A DNA stretch of 64,000 bases from Gallaecimonas kandeliae (GTDB taxonomy: Bacteria > Pseudomonadota > Gammaproteobacteria > Enterobacterales > Gallaecimonadaceae): NCBI RefSeq assembly GCF_030450055.1, contig NZ_CP118480.1, forward strand, positions 2,197,415 to 2,261,414. Direction: 5' to 3'. Of the stretch, positions 1 through 10,940 are shown piece after piece. Position 1 is the stretch's first letter; each line of letters opens with the position of its first letter. The notes beneath the pieces are model-generated. The model saw nothing but the letters and a program-made list of their open reading frames with translations. It was not told where the DNA came from and ran no database searches. The position numbers were made by a program, and so were the translations under genes.

Positions 1-528
1 CTGCCCGCCAGCTTCAACGACACCGTCAACCTGACCACGCCGGACATCTGGCAACTGGCCCTGGATCAGAAGCTGCCCAACGGCCTCTCCCTCCAGGCAT
101 CAGTATTCCACCTGGGCTGGTCCAACTTCGACAAGCTGGTGGCCAATAGCCAGCGCGGCGCCATGCTGCTCAACCAGCCGGAAAACTGGAACGACACCTG
201 GGCCTATGCCCTGGGCCTGACCTACCAGATGACCTCCGATCTGACGTTGCGCGCCGGTATCAAATACGACGAAAGTCCCACCGATACCCAGAACCGTACC
301 CTGCGTATCCCCGACAACAGCCGTACCTGGTACAGCCTGGGTCTGAGCTACAAGTTCAACGACAACTTCGACGTGGACTTCGGGTGGGCTTACCTCAGCA
401 TCAACAGCGTCACTGTCCACGAAGGCGAGTTCATCGAGAACGGTGCCCCTTCCCTGACCGGCCAGTTTGACGGTACCGGCGACGGCACCGCCAACATCGT
501 CGGCCTCCAGGCCAACTACCGCTTCTAA
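1..528 (+). CDS. fadL: FadL-like outer-membrane transport protein, C-terminal part
   Basis: The reading frame is open from the left window edge and ends at the TAA at 526-528, so only about 175 C-terminal residues are visible. They show alternating hydrophobic and polar beta-strand sequence (for example GYxLGLTYQ-like strands, and RTWYSLGLSYKFND), and the protein ends in YRF, an aromatic C-terminal residue typical of outer-membrane barrels inserted by BamA. This fits the long-chain fatty acid transporter FadL family, which imports hydrophobic compounds. The family call rests on the C-terminal barrel only. fadE lies 8 kb downstream in the window. A rho-independent terminator follows. Confidence 0.75.
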   Translation: MPASFNDTVNLTTPDIWQLALDQKLPNGLSLQASVFHLGWSNFDKLVANSQRGAMLLNQPENWNDTWAYALGLTYQMTSDLTLRAGIKYDESPTDTQNRTLRIPDNSRTWYSLGLSYKFNDNFDVDFGWAYLSINSVTVHEGEFIENGAPSLTGQFDGTGDGTANIVGLQANYRF

Positions 529-542
529 GCGCATCGCATCGA

Positions 543-567
543 AAGGGGGCCAAGGGCCCCTTTTTTA
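543..567 (+). terminator. Rho-independent terminator after the FadL-like gene
   Basis: A GC-rich hairpin (AAGGGGGCC and GGCCCCTT arms with a very short loop) is followed by a run of six T. It lies 15 bp after the stop codon of the FadL-like gene and separates it from ptsH. Confidence 0.8.
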
Positions 568-679
568 TTGCCTGGAATTTGGGCAGGGAACACCGCCGAA
601 GTGGCCCGCTTTTGCGTGCAGTTGGCGGCCAAAAGCCTTAATGGTAATCTGCGGGGGTTTCCCCTGCAGTCAGGTACAG

Positions 680-949
680 ATGGAAAGCTGTTGCATAGAG
701 ATCCTGGCCCCCTACGGCCTCCATACGCGCCCTGCGGCCCTTTTCGTGGCCCTGGCGCGCCGTTTCGACGCCGACGTCCTGGTCCGCTGCGCCGGCCTCG
801 AGGCCAATGCCAAGAGCCTCTTCGCCCTGCAGAAACTGCCGTTGGTGAGCGGTGCCACCATAGAGGTCTGCGCCAAGGGCAACGACGCCCAGGCCGCCCT
901 CCAGGAACTTCGCCAATGGCTGGAGCAATTCAATGACGGCCAGCATTAA
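680..949 (+). CDS. ptsH: Phosphocarrier protein HPr of the PTS
   Basis: HPr carries phosphate from Enzyme I to EIIA domains in the cytoplasm. The 89-residue product has the active-site sequence GLHTRPAA around the phosphorylatable histidine and the downstream AKSLFALQKL segment that corresponds to the Ser46 region. I start it at the ATG at 680 because this gives the usual HPr length; the frame is open further upstream but that sequence does not resemble HPr. The ribosome-binding site is weak. The 3' end overlaps ptsI by 17 bp, so the two genes are translationally coupled. Confidence 0.9.
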   Translation: MESCCIEILAPYGLHTRPAALFVALARRFDADVLVRCAGLEANAKSLFALQKLPLVSGATIEVCAKGNDAQAALQELRQWLEQFNDGQH

Positions 950-2582
950 GGGGATCTGTGTCAGCGCCGGCCGCATCAAGGGCCCTGCCCTGACCCTGCC
1001 CGGCCAGGATCTGCGCCTGGATTTCACCCCCTGCAAGGCCGGTGAGCGTGACGGTGAATGGCAGCGCTTCCAGGAAGCCTTGAGCCTGGCGGAAAAGCAG
1101 CTCGAAGCCCTGCACCAGCAGGCCCAGGAAAAGCTCGGTGACGACATCGCCGCCCTCTTCATGGGTCTGCACCTCTTGGTCACGGATCCCGAACTCGTCG
1201 ACGAAGTGCGGGCCCAGATCTTCGACAAGCGCGCCCGCGCCGAGGCCGCCGTCTATCAGGTGCTGAACCAGCAGGCCCGGACCCTCATCAACATCGGCAA
1301 CGACTACCTGGCCGAACGGGCCGCGGATCTACGCGAACTGGCAGGGCGCCTGGTGCACCTGTTGCAGGGGCGCATGCCCCCTGACCACATACTGCTGGAC
1401 GAGCCCGTCATACTGCTGGCCGACGAACTCTACCCGGCCCAGCTGACCCTGCTGGACAACGACAAGCTGCTGGGCATAGTCACCCGCAAGGGCGGCCGCC
1501 ACTCCCATGCCGCCATATTGGCCCGCGCCTTCGGCATACCGGCCCTGGCTGGCTGCGAGGTGCTGGACAAGGTCAGCGACGGCGACTGGGTGGCCATAGA
1601 CGGCGACAACGGCTGGCTCTTCCACGGTGAGCCCTTGCCGGATTTTCCCACCCACCGCCAGGACGCCCAGCTGGGGGACGCCGAGGTCATTCCCGCCGCC
1701 TCCCCCATAGGGTTGGCGGTGAACATCTCCACCCTGGTGGAAGCCAGGCAGATGCCCCGCACCGGCGCCGGCGCCGTCGGCCTCTGCCGCACCGAACTGC
1801 TGTTCCCCACCCGCCAGCAGGCCCCAACCCTGGAGCGCCAGACCCAGATCTACCTGCACATAGCCCGGGAATGCAGCCCGGCCCTGGTCACCTTCCGGCT
1901 GCTGGATGCCGGCGGCGACAAGCCCCTACCCTGGCTCAACAAGGGCAGCGAGCCCAATCCGGCCCTCGGTTGGCACGGCATCAGGGTGCTGCTGGACAGC
2001 CCAGAGCTGCTCGACACCCAACTCAAAGCCCTGCTGGAAGTGTCGCGCCAGTACCCGCTGCGGATCATGATCCCCATGGTCTCGGAGCTGGACGAGGTGC
2101 TGGCGGTCAAGGCGCGGCTGAAAGAGCTGGCCGATGAGATGGCGCTGCCGGTGCCGCCGCTCGGCACCATGGTGGAGACCCCTTCGGCGGCCTTGCTGGC
2201 CGACGTGCTGGCAGAAGAAGTGGACTTTTTCTCGGTGGGCTCCAACGACCTGGCCCAGTACACCCTGGCCGTGGACAGGGAGAACCCCAAGGTGGCGGAC
2301 CGGCTCAACGCCGTCTCCCCAGCCCTGGTACGGCTGATGGCGGCCGTGGTAGCCGCCGCCCAGCCCCGCAGCCTGCCAGTCACCCTCTGTGGTGAGCTGG
2401 CCGCCAACCCCTTCTACCTGCCGCTGTGGCTGGCCCTGGGCCTCTCCGACCTGTCCATGCAGGGCACGGCCCTGCCGGCCATCCGCCAGCGCCTGCTCAA
2501 CCAGATGGCCCTGCCGGACAAGGGCGAACTGCTGGCGGCTCGGACCACAGCCGAACTCAGCGCCCTTTTGCAAAAAGCATGA
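933..2582 (+). CDS. ptsI: PTS Enzyme I (phosphoenolpyruvate-protein phosphotransferase)
   Basis: Enzyme I takes phosphate from phosphoenolpyruvate and passes it to HPr. At 549 residues it is slightly shorter than the E. coli protein (575). The histidine-domain signature reads GGRHSHAAILARAFGIPALAG, with the expected phosphohistidine at residue 192; the position usually occupied by Thr two residues earlier is His here. The PEP-binding barrel is present: GLCRTELLF, DAGGDKP, GTMVETPSA, FFSVGSNDLAQYTL and the catalytic LCGELAANP cysteine motif. It overlaps ptsH and is followed by crr, the classic pts order. No sugar-specific EIIBC is nearby. Confidence 0.95.
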   Translation: MTASIKGICVSAGRIKGPALTLPGQDLRLDFTPCKAGERDGEWQRFQEALSLAEKQLEALHQQAQEKLGDDIAALFMGLHLLVTDPELVDEVRAQIFDKRARAEAAVYQVLNQQARTLINIGNDYLAERAADLRELAGRLVHLLQGRMPPDHILLDEPVILLADELYPAQLTLLDNDKLLGIVTRKGGRHSHAAILARAFGIPALAGCEVLDKVSDGDWVAIDGDNGWLFHGEPLPDFPTHRQDAQLGDAEVIPAASPIGLAVNISTLVEARQMPRTGAGAVGLCRTELLFPTRQQAPTLERQTQIYLHIARECSPALVTFRLLDAGGDKPLPWLNKGSEPNPALGWHGIRVLLDSPELLDTQLKALLEVSRQYPLRIMIPMVSELDEVLAVKARLKELADEMALPVPPLGTMVETPSAALLADVLAEEVDFFSVGSNDLAQYTLAVDRENPKVADRLNAVSPALVRLMAAVVAAAQPRSLPVTLCGELAANPFYLPLWLALGLSDLSMQGTALPAIRQRLLNQMALPDKGELLAARTTAELSALLQKA

Positions 2583-2616
2583 TAAGCTTGAAAAAAAACT
2601 GACATCGCAGGCAGCC

Positions 2617-3123
2617 ATGGGCCTTCTGGACAAGCTCAAACAACTTCTCGGCGACGGCCCCCAAGGGGACGGCATCGACATCTATGCCCCCGTCAGCGGC
2701 GAGCTGGTGGACATAGAGTCGGTACCGGATGTGGTCTTTGCCGAGAAGATCGTCGGTGACGGCATCGCCATCAAGCCCAGTTCCCATCTGGTGGTGGCGC
2801 CGGTCAACGGCACCATCGGCAAGATCTTCGAGACCAACCACGCCTTCTCCATCGAGTCCGAAGACGGCGTCGAGTTGTTCGTCCACATCGGCATCGACAC
2901 AGTGGAACTCAAGGGCGAAGGCTTCCTGCGCGTCGCCAGCGAAGGCCAGCAGGTCAGCAAGGGCGACCCCATATTGGAATGCGACCTCAAGTTCCTTGAA
3001 GGCCGGGCCCGCTCCACCCTGACCCCAGTGGTGGTGTCCAACATGGACGACTTCAAGCACATCCGTAAGAAAACCGGCAAGGTCAAAGCCGGGGAAGACA
3101 TCATCCTCACCCTGTACCGCTGA
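2617..3123 (+). CDS. crr: PTS glucose-type EIIA component (EIIA-Glc)
   Basis: The 168-residue product matches EIIA-Glc along its full length. It has the phosphorylatable His90 in ELFVHIGIDTVELKGEGF and the partner His75 in the ETNHAF stretch. In enterobacteria EIIA-Glc phosphorylates EIICB-Glc and also regulates adenylate cyclase and several permeases. The start at 2617 gives the normal length; the longer open frame upstream runs through ptsI in another phase and is not coding. A 34-bp gap separates it from ptsI. With no permease next to it, its role here may be mainly regulatory, or it may serve remote EII proteins. Confidence 0.93.
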   Translation: MGLLDKLKQLLGDGPQGDGIDIYAPVSGELVDIESVPDVVFAEKIVGDGIAIKPSSHLVVAPVNGTIGKIFETNHAFSIESEDGVELFVHIGIDTVELKGEGFLRVASEGQQVSKGDPILECDLKFLEGRARSTLTPVVVSNMDDFKHIRKKTGKVKAGEDIILTLYR

Positions 3124-3132
3124 AGGGCCGCT

Positions 3133-3160
3133 GCTGTTACCATGCCACCAAGGTAACAGC
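3133..3160. repeat. Inverted repeat between crr and yffB
   Basis: Nine-base arms GCTGTTACC and GGTAACAGC are separated by a 10-base loop. No T-run follows, so this is probably an RNA hairpin (processing or attenuation site at the end of the pts operon) and not a full terminator. The yffB start codon is 16 bp downstream. Confidence 0.5.
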
Positions 3161-3175
3161 GGACCCAAAAGCGCA

Positions 3176-5304
<2,129 letters not shown>

Positions 5305-5308
<4 letters not shown>

Positions 5309-5421
5309 GCGCCGGCTGGTGGATAGCCCTGGGAGCCCTCGCCCTTATCCTTGGCAACCTCTGGCTGCTTTGGCCCAAGAAGCCCAAGGACATGAATGAC
5401 CATAAAAAAGGCCCGCAGTAG
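5305..5421 (+). CDS. Small single-pass membrane protein (DUF2897-like)
   Basis: This 38-residue gene overlaps the end of the carboxypeptidase gene (ATGA at 5305). The product has one strongly hydrophobic segment, WWIALGALALILGNLWLLW, followed by a lysine-rich cytoplasmic tail (PKKPKDMNDHKK). Short single-helix proteins of the DUF2897 type occur at this position in related gammaproteobacteria. The stop codon lies inside the terminator hairpin. Function is unknown. Confidence 0.6.
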
Positions 5422-5431
5422 CGGGCCTTTT
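5406..5431. terminator. Bidirectional rho-independent terminator
   Basis: Arms AAAAGGCCCGC and GCGGGCCTTTT have a 4-base loop, with T-runs on both strands. It ends the dapE operon on the plus strand and the AraC gene on the minus strand, and contains the stop codon of the small membrane protein. Confidence 0.85.
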
Positions 5432-5434
5432 CGT

Positions 5435-6307
5435 TCAGGCGCTACGCCGCTCGTTGTTGGGGCTGGTCCCGAAGTAGCGCTTGTAGTCGCGGCTGAACTG
5501 GTTGACGGAGCCATAGCCCACGGCCGCTGCCGTCTGGCCGACGTTGAGACTGTCCTGGCTCAGCAGCAGCTGGGCCTTGAGCAGCCGCAGCCTTTTCAGG
5601 TATTGGAGCGGCGAGCTTTGGGTGACGTCCTTGAAGTGCTGGTGGAAGCTGGACAGGCTCATGTTGGCCTGGCCGGCCAGCTGCTCCACCTTGAATTCCT
5701 CGTCCAGCTTGTTGTTCATCAATGTCAGCACCTGGACGATGCGGGCATAATGGCCCTGGCCCTGTACCAGGGCCCGCAAAGCCGGCCCCTGCTCGCCCTT
5801 GAGGGCCTGGTAGATAAGCTCCCGCACCCGCCCCTTGCCCAGCACCCGGACGTCCCGCTCGTCTTGCAGGCATTCCAGCAGCCGGATGGCGGCCCCTTCC
5901 ATGGCCGGGGTCATGGCCACCGACGCCATGGGACTGGGGCTGCCCAAGTCCTGCACAGGGCCGCTCTCTCCCACCAGTTCGGCCAGCATCACGGGATCGA
6001 TGCGCACCGACAGCCCCAGCAGCGGCAGCTGTGGGCTGGCGAAGGTCTCGCACTCGAAGGGCAGCGGCAGCGTCTGCACCAGGTAGTTGCCTGGCCCATA
6101 GTGGATCTCCCTGTCCCCCAGGTAGCCCACCTTGTGGCCCTGGGCGATGAGGATAAGACTCGGCTGGTAGATGAGGGGCGCCCTTGGCATCTGCTGGTGG
6201 CAGCTGAACAGCACCACCTCGGGCAGGGCCGCTACAGGCATCGCCGCCATGGAGGATTGGGCACCCACCATCAGCGGCTTCATCAGTTCGACCATGGGTG
6301 ACGACAT
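5435..6307 (-). CDS. AraC-family transcriptional regulator
   Basis: The 290-residue protein has an N-terminal AraC-type cupin-like sensing region (about residues 25-180) and two C-terminal helix-turn-helix motifs: LAGQANMSLSSFHQHFKDVT, then the GYGSVNQFSRDYKRYFG region of the second motif. It belongs to the group with the AraC_N domain often found divergent from alcohol/aldehyde dehydrogenases, as here, where the shared 192-bp intergenic region includes an 8-bp-arm inverted repeat. It is a good candidate for regulator of the adjacent dehydrogenase, perhaps responding to aldehydes; that is an inference from position. Confidence 0.85.
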   Translation of the reverse strand: MSSPMVELMKPLMVGAQSSMAAMPVAALPEVVLFSCHQQMPRAPLIYQPSLILIAQGHKVGYLGDREIHYGPGNYLVQTLPLPFECETFASPQLPLLGLSVRIDPVMLAELVGESGPVQDLGSPSPMASVAMTPAMEGAAIRLLECLQDERDVRVLGKGRVRELIYQALKGEQGPALRALVQGQGHYARIVQVLTLMNNKLDEEFKVEQLAGQANMSLSSFHQHFKDVTQSSPLQYLKRLRLLKAQLLLSQDSLNVGQTAAAVGYGSVNQFSRDYKRYFGTSPNNERRSA

Positions 6308-6350
6308 GGGATACCCCAGTAAAAACGGCGGTTAAAGACAGGATTTATTA

Positions 6351-6374
6351 TGCCAGGGCGGCGCCACCCTGGCA
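6351..6374. promoter_or_regulatory. Inverted repeat in the araC-adh intergenic region
   Basis: Arms TGCCAGGG and CCCTGGCA are separated by 8 bases, between the divergently transcribed AraC regulator and alcohol dehydrogenase genes. No T-run follows, so an operator or mRNA leader element is more likely than a terminator. The AT-rich stretch just beside it (about 6340-6352) could supply the -10 element of the minus-strand promoter. Confidence 0.4.
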
Positions 6375-6499
6375 GGCTTAAACAGGCACTTTCGGAGGAA
6401 TGGACAACTAATCCGCAGAAATGGAGGTGGCCTGGATAGCCAAGCCCAACCACAATGACGGGGCAAATTTCATTCGCCGGAACAGAGGATCCCCCTACC

Positions 6500-7558
6500 A
6501 TGGCACAAGCTAAAGGTTACGCGGCCCAGTCCACCACCAGCCCCCTGGCCCCTTTCAACTTCGAGCGCCGTGAACTGCGCGCCGACGACGTGGCCATCGA
6601 CATCGACTACTGCGGCGTCTGCCATTCCGACATCCACACCGCCGAGAACGACTGGGGCGGCTCCGTCTACCCCGTGGTGCCGGGCCACGAGATCGTCGGC
6701 CACGTCACCGCCGTGGGCGACAAGGTGACCCGCTTCAAAGTCGGCGACATCGTCGGCGTCGGCTGCCTGGTGGACTCGTGCAAAGACTGCCAGGCCTGTA
6801 ACGCTGGCCTGGAGCAGTACTGCCTGAACGGTTTCGTCGGCACCTACAACGGCAAGGACAAGATTGACGGCACCATCACCTTCGGCGGCTATAGTGACAA
6901 GATTGTCGTCAATGAGCGCTTCGTGCTGTCCGTACCCAAGGCCCTGGACCCGGCCGCCGCCGCCCCCATCCTCTGCGCCGGTATCACCACCTACTCGCCC
7001 CTCAAGCATTTCGGCGTCAAGGCCGGCCACAAGGTCGGGGTGCTGGGCATGGGCGGCCTCGGCCACATGGGGGTCAAGTTCGCCAAGGCCATGGGCGCCG
7101 AGGTCACCATCTTCACCCGCTCCGAGAGCAAGGTGGCCGAGGCCCACAAGCAAGGGGCCGACCATGTGGTGATAAGCACCGATCCGGCCCAGATGGCGGC
7201 GGCCGCCGGCCAGTTCGACTTCCTGCTCGACACCATACCGGTGCAGCACGACCTCAACCCCTACCTGGCCTGCCTCAAGTACGACGGCGTGCACATACTG
7301 GTGGGCCTCATCGAGCCCATGGAGCCCCCCGTCCATGCCGCCAACCTGGTGCTCAAGCGCCGCATCATCGCCGGCTCCCTGATCGGCGGCCTGCCGGAAA
7401 CCCAGGAAGTGCTGGATTTCTGCGCCGAGCACGGCATCAGCTGTGACGTGGAGATGCTGGATATCCAGAACATCAACCAGGCCTATGAGCGGATGAAGAA
7501 AGGGGACGTCAAGTACCGCTTCGTCATCGACATGGCCAGCCTCAAGAAAGGCGCCTGA
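6500..7558 (+). CDS. Zinc-dependent NAD(P) alcohol/aldehyde dehydrogenase (YahK/Ahr-like)
   Basis: This medium-chain dehydrogenase (352 residues) interconverts alcohols and aldehydes with NAD(P). Visible motifs are the catalytic-zinc CGVCHSDIH and GHEIVGHV, the structural-zinc cysteines in SCKDCQACNAGLEQYC, and the Rossmann motif GVLGMGGLGHMGVKFAKAMG. The overall pattern, including PGHEIVG and the late GGLPETQEVLDFCAEHGI stretch, matches broad-substrate YahK/Ahr reductases. I start it at 6500 (MAQAKGYAAQ), where the family begins. It is divergent from an AraC regulator and ends at a strong terminator. Confidence 0.9.
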   Translation: MAQAKGYAAQSTTSPLAPFNFERRELRADDVAIDIDYCGVCHSDIHTAENDWGGSVYPVVPGHEIVGHVTAVGDKVTRFKVGDIVGVGCLVDSCKDCQACNAGLEQYCLNGFVGTYNGKDKIDGTITFGGYSDKIVVNERFVLSVPKALDPAAAAPILCAGITTYSPLKHFGVKAGHKVGVLGMGGLGHMGVKFAKAMGAEVTIFTRSESKVAEAHKQGADHVVISTDPAQMAAAAGQFDFLLDTIPVQHDLNPYLACLKYDGVHILVGLIEPMEPPVHAANLVLKRRIIAGSLIGGLPETQEVLDFCAEHGISCDVEMLDIQNINQAYERMKKGDVKYRFVIDMASLKKGA

Positions 7559-7561
7559 AAA

Positions 7562-7590
7562 AAAGCCCGCATCATGCGGGCTTTCTTTTT
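7562..7590. terminator. Terminator between adh and gmhA
   Basis: A hairpin with 11-base arms (AAAGCCCGCAT and ATGCGGGCTTT) is followed by a T-rich tail. It sits between two convergent genes and can serve both: the A-run on the left gives a U-tail for the minus strand gene gmhA. Confidence 0.8.
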
Positions 7591-7599
7591 GGCCGGCCT

Positions 7600-8178
7600 T
7601 CAGGCCATCAGCTTTTCCACCATCAGTATGATGGAGTGGATCACCTTGATGTGGATCTCCTGGATGCGATCGGCATAGCCGAAATGCGGCACCCGCACTT
7701 CCACGTCGGCCGCGCCGGCCAGTTTGCCGCCGTCCTTGCCGGTCAAGAGGATCACCTTCATGCCCTTGGCCCTGGCCGCCTCCACCGCCTTGATGATGTT
7801 GGCGGAATTCCCCGAGGTGGAGAGGCCGAAAAGCAGGTCCCCTTCCCGGCCCACCGCTTCGACGTAACGGGAGAAGACGAAGTCGAAGCCGTAGTCGTTG
7901 CCGACACAGGACAGGTGGCTGACATCGGAGATGGCGATGGCCGGCAGGCCCGGCCTGTTGTCGCGAAAGCGCCCGGTCAGCTCCTCGGCAAAATGCATGG
8001 CGTCACAGTGGGAGCCACCGTTGCCGCAGGAAATCACCTTGCCGCCGGCCTTGAAACTGGCCGCCAACAGTTCGGCCGCCTTGGCCACGGCGTCCAGTTG
8101 TGCCTCGTCCTGGTGGAAGGCTGCCAGCACCGCTGCCGCCTCGGTAAGCTGCTGGCGCACTATCTCTTTCAATTCCAT
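7600..8178 (-). CDS. gmhA: Phosphoheptose (sedoheptulose 7-phosphate) isomerase
   Basis: GmhA converts sedoheptulose 7-phosphate to D-glycero-D-manno-heptose 7-phosphate for the LPS inner core. The 192-residue product equals the E. coli length and carries the SIS-domain motifs [21 protein letters not shown] and STSGNSANI, plus the C-terminal HIKVIHSI segment with the catalytic histidine. I chose the start at [11 protein letters not shown] (8178) because it gives the standard N-terminus; an in-frame upstream extension is open but not conserved. It is divergent from fadE. Confidence 0.93.
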   Translation of the reverse strand: MELKEIVRQQLTEAAAVLAAFHQDEAQLDAVAKAAELLAASFKAGGKVISCGNGGSHCDAMHFAEELTGRFRDNRPGLPAIAISDVSHLSCVGNDYGFDFVFSRYVEAVGREGDLLFGLSTSGNSANIIKAVEAARAKGMKVILLTGKDGGKLAGAADVEVRVPHFGYADRIQEIHIKVIHSIILMVEKLMA

Positions 8179-8285
8179 CTTGGCATCTCGTTCAGGGCTC
8201 TCAGGCTGGCGATTATAACCAGCCATACTGAACAAATCCTTCTTGATCCACAGAGCCGTATCCAGTACAAAGTGCTCAACAAGAC

Positions 8286-8300
8286 AGAGGTCTGACCTCT
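8286..8300. promoter_or_regulatory. Putative FadR operator upstream of fadE
   Basis: This is a perfect 15-bp palindrome, AGAGGTCTGACCTCT, whose core GGTCTGACC matches the core GGTCnGACC of the FadR binding site. It is 33 bp upstream of the fadE start codon, a position suited to repression. In Escherichia and Vibrio FadR represses fadE until long-chain acyl-CoA accumulates; applying this here is by analogy. Confidence 0.7.
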
Positions 8301-8332
8301 AAGAAATAACGAACCCGTTAAAGGAGGGAATC

Positions 8333-10795
8333 GTGTTGACTCTCATATGGACTCTGGCGGTCCTCGGCGGTGGTTGGGCTCTGGCCTACCACAGGGCCTC
8401 CCTGATGACTTTTACCGTCGCGACCTTCGCGGCCCTGATCCTTGGCAGCCTCTTCGGCGGCTTCTCCGTCTGGCTGTGGCTGCTGGCCCTGCTGGTACTG
8501 GTGCCGCTGAACATCACCAGCATTCGCCACAACTACATCTCAGGTCCCTTCCTCAAGCTCTACCGCAAGATCATGCCGGAGATGTCCAGCACCGAGCGGG
8601 AAGCCATCGAAGCCGGCACCACCTGGTGGGACGGCGAGCTGTTCCGCGGCAATCCCGACTGGAACAAGCTGCACGCCTATCCCAAGCCGCACTTGAGTGC
8701 CGAAGAGCAGGCCTTTATCGACGGCCCCGTCGAAGAAGTCTGCCGCATGGTGTCCGACTGGGAAACCACCCATGAGCGCGCCGACCTGGCCCCGGAAGTC
8801 TGGCAATACCTCAAGGACAACGGCTTCTTCGCGATGATCATCAAGAAGGAGTACGGCGGCCTGGAGTTCTCCGCCTACGCCCAATCCCTGGTGCTACAGA
8901 AGCTGACCGGGGTTTCCATGGTGCTCTCCTCCACCGTCGGCGTGCCCAACTCCCTGGGCCCGGGTGAGCTGCTGCAGCACTACGGCACCAAGGAGCAGAA
9001 GGACCACTACCTGCCCCGCCTGGCCAAGGGCCTGGAGATCCCCTGTTTCGCCCTGACCAGCCCCGAAGCGGGCTCGGACGCCGGCGCCATCCCCGACTTC
9101 GGCGTGGTCTGCAAAGGCCAGTGGGAAGGCAAGGAAGTGCTGGGCATGAAGATCACCTGGAACAAGCGCTACATCACCCTGGCCCCGGTGGCCACAGTGC
9201 TGGGCCTGGCCTTCAAACTCCGTGACCCCGACGGCCTCTTGGGCGGCGAGGAAGAATTGGGCATCACCTGTGCCCTTATCCCCACCAGCACCCCAGGCTG
9301 CGAGACCGGCCGCCGTCACTTCCCGCTGAACGTGCCCTTCCAGAACGGCCCGACCCGCGGCAATGAGGTCTTCGTCCCCATCGACTACATCATCGGTGGC
9401 CCCAAGATGGCCGGCCAGGGCTGGCGCATGCTGGTCGAGTGCCTGTCCGTCGGCCGCGGCATCACCCTGCCCTCCAACGCCACCGGCGGCATCAAGTCCC
9501 TGGCCATGGCCTCCGGCGCCTATGCCCGAGTCCGCCGCCAGTTCCGCCTGCCCATCGGCAAGATGGAAGGCATCCAAGAGCCCCTGGCCCGCCTCGGCGG
9601 CAACGCCTACCTGATGGGCGCTACCTGTGAGCTGACCACCACCGGCCTCGACCTCGGCGAGAAGCCGTCCGTCATCACCGCCATCGTCAAGTACCACCTC
9701 ACCGACCGCATGCAAAAAGGCATCATCGACGCCATGGACATCCACGGCGGCAAGGGCATCTGCATGGGTCCCGAGAACTACCTCGCCCGCGGTTACCAGG
9801 GCGCCCCCGTGGCCATCACTGTCGAAGGGGCCAACATCCTGACCCGCTCCATGATGATCTACGGCCAGGGTGCCATCCGCTGCCATCCCTTCGTGCTGGC
9901 CGAGCTGGAAGCCGCCGGCCTTGAAGATCAGAAGCAGGCGCTGCTGGCCTTCGACAAGGCCGTGTTTGGCCACATCGGCTTCGCCATGTCCAACTTCTTC
10001 CGCTCCCTGTGGCTGGGCCTGACCGGCGCGCGCTTCAGCGCAAGCCCCTTCAGGGACCAGACCAAGCGCTACTACCAGCAGATGAACCGCTTCAGCGCCA
10101 ACCTGGCCCTGCTGTCCGACGTCGCCATGGGCGTGCTGGGCGGCGAGCTCAAGCGCCGCGAGCGTGTCTCGGCCCGCCTCGGCGACCTGCTGAGCCAGCT
10201 CTACCTGGCCTCTGCCGCCCTCAAGCGCTTCAACGACGAAGGCCGCCGCAAGGAAGATCTGCCGCTGCTGCAATGGGGCGTGGAAGATGCGCTCTACAAG
10301 CTGCAGGACAGCCTGGACGAACTGCTGCGCAACTTCCCCAACAAATGGGTAGGCAAGGCGCTGCGCCTGGTGATCATGCCCTTCGGCCGCCCCGTGAGCC
10401 GCCCCAGCGACAAGCTGGACTACAAGGTCGCCACCCTGCTGCAACAGCCGTCCGACGTCCGTACCCGCCTGGGCCAAAGCCAGTACCTGACCCGCGTCGA
10501 CAACAACGTCGTGGGCATGCTGGAACAGACCCTGGAAGACGTGCTGGCCGTCGAGCCCCTGTTCAACAAGGTCGCCAAGGCCACGGATCCCAAGCGTCTC
10601 TTCTGGCGCCTGGACAAGGTAGCCGAGGAAGGCCTGGATCTGGGCCTCATCAGCGAGGAAGAAGCAGCCCTGCTCAACCGCGCCGAAGCCGGCCGCCTGC
10701 GCGCCATCAACGTCGACGACTTCGATCCCCTCTACCTGGCCGCCAACAAGGAGCTGGTCCAGAAGGAGCGCAAAGCCGCCGGCAAGGCCGCCTGA
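8333..10795 (+). CDS. fadE: Acyl-CoA dehydrogenase FadE
   Basis: FadE is the FAD-dependent enzyme that starts each beta-oxidation cycle by making trans-2-enoyl-CoA. At 820 residues it has the large FadE form (E. coli 814): two hydrophobic N-terminal segments (about residues 1-70) that tether it to the inner membrane, the acyl-CoA dehydrogenase core with [14 protein letters not shown], and the [22 protein letters not shown] stretch of the FAD domain, followed by the FadE-specific C-terminal domain. Translation starts at GTG 8333, preceded by an ideal AGGAGG. A FadR-like operator lies upstream and a terminator follows. Confidence 0.96.
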   Translation: MLTLIWTLAVLGGGWALAYHRASLMTFTVATFAALILGSLFGGFSVWLWLLALLVLVPLNITSIRHNYISGPFLKLYRKIMPEMSSTEREAIEAGTTWWDGELFRGNPDWNKLHAYPKPHLSAEEQAFIDGPVEEVCRMVSDWETTHERADLAPEVWQYLKDNGFFAMIIKKEYGGLEFSAYAQSLVLQKLTGVSMVLSSTVGVPNSLGPGELLQHYGTKEQKDHYLPRLAKGLEIPCFALTSPEAGSDAGAIPDFGVVCKGQWEGKEVLGMKITWNKRYITLAPVATVLGLAFKLRDPDGLLGGEEELGITCALIPTSTPGCETGRRHFPLNVPFQNGPTRGNEVFVPIDYIIGGPKMAGQGWRMLVECLSVGRGITLPSNATGGIKSLAMASGAYARVRRQFRLPIGKMEGIQEPLARLGGNAYLMGATCELTTTGLDLGEKPSVITAIVKYHLTDRMQKGIIDAMDIHGGKGICMGPENYLARGYQGAPVAITVEGANILTRSMMIYGQGAIRCHPFVLAELEAAGLEDQKQALLAFDKAVFGHIGFAMSNFFRSLWLGLTGARFSASPFRDQTKRYYQQMNRFSANLALLSDVAMGVLGGELKRRERVSARLGDLLSQLYLASAALKRFNDEGRRKEDLPLLQWGVEDALYKLQDSLDELLRNFPNKWVGKALRLVIMPFGRPVSRPSDKLDYKVATLLQQPSDVRTRLGQSQYLTRVDNNVVGMLEQTLEDVLAVEPLFNKVAKATDPKRLFWRLDKVAEEGLDLGLISEEEAALLNRAEAGRLRAINVDDFDPLYLAANKELVQKERKAAGKAA

Positions 10796-10814
10796 AGCCC
10801 CAACCCATGAAGCT

Positions 10815-10843
10815 AAAGCCCTGCTATTGCAGGGCTTTTTTTT
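10815..10843 (+). terminator. Rho-independent terminator after fadE
   Basis: Arms AAAGCCCTGC and GCAGGGCTTT with a 4-base loop are followed by a run of T. It lies 19 bp after the fadE stop codon. Confidence 0.85.
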
Positions 10844-10868
10844 ATGTTCTGATCCCAGAACGGTAAAT

Positions 10869-10882
10869 TTGACCTATAACAA
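10869..10882. promoter_or_regulatory. Possible FNR/ANR-type box upstream of azurin
   Basis: The sequence TTGACCTATAACAA matches 8 of the 10 defined bases of the FNR/ANR consensus TTGAT-N4-ATCAA. It lies 58 bp upstream of the azurin start codon, where an oxygen-responsive activator could act. Azurin genes in pseudomonads are ANR-controlled. Two mismatches keep this tentative. Confidence 0.35.
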
Positions 10883-10940
10883 GGCAAGGCCAGGTGCCAG
10901 ATGCCACCCTGCCAATGACAACACCAAACGGAGGTGAAGA

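Noticed and set aside
8894-10477. A 527-codon open frame antisense to fadE
   Set aside because: It has the same low-information composition caused by high third-position GC on the coding strand; fadE is unambiguous.
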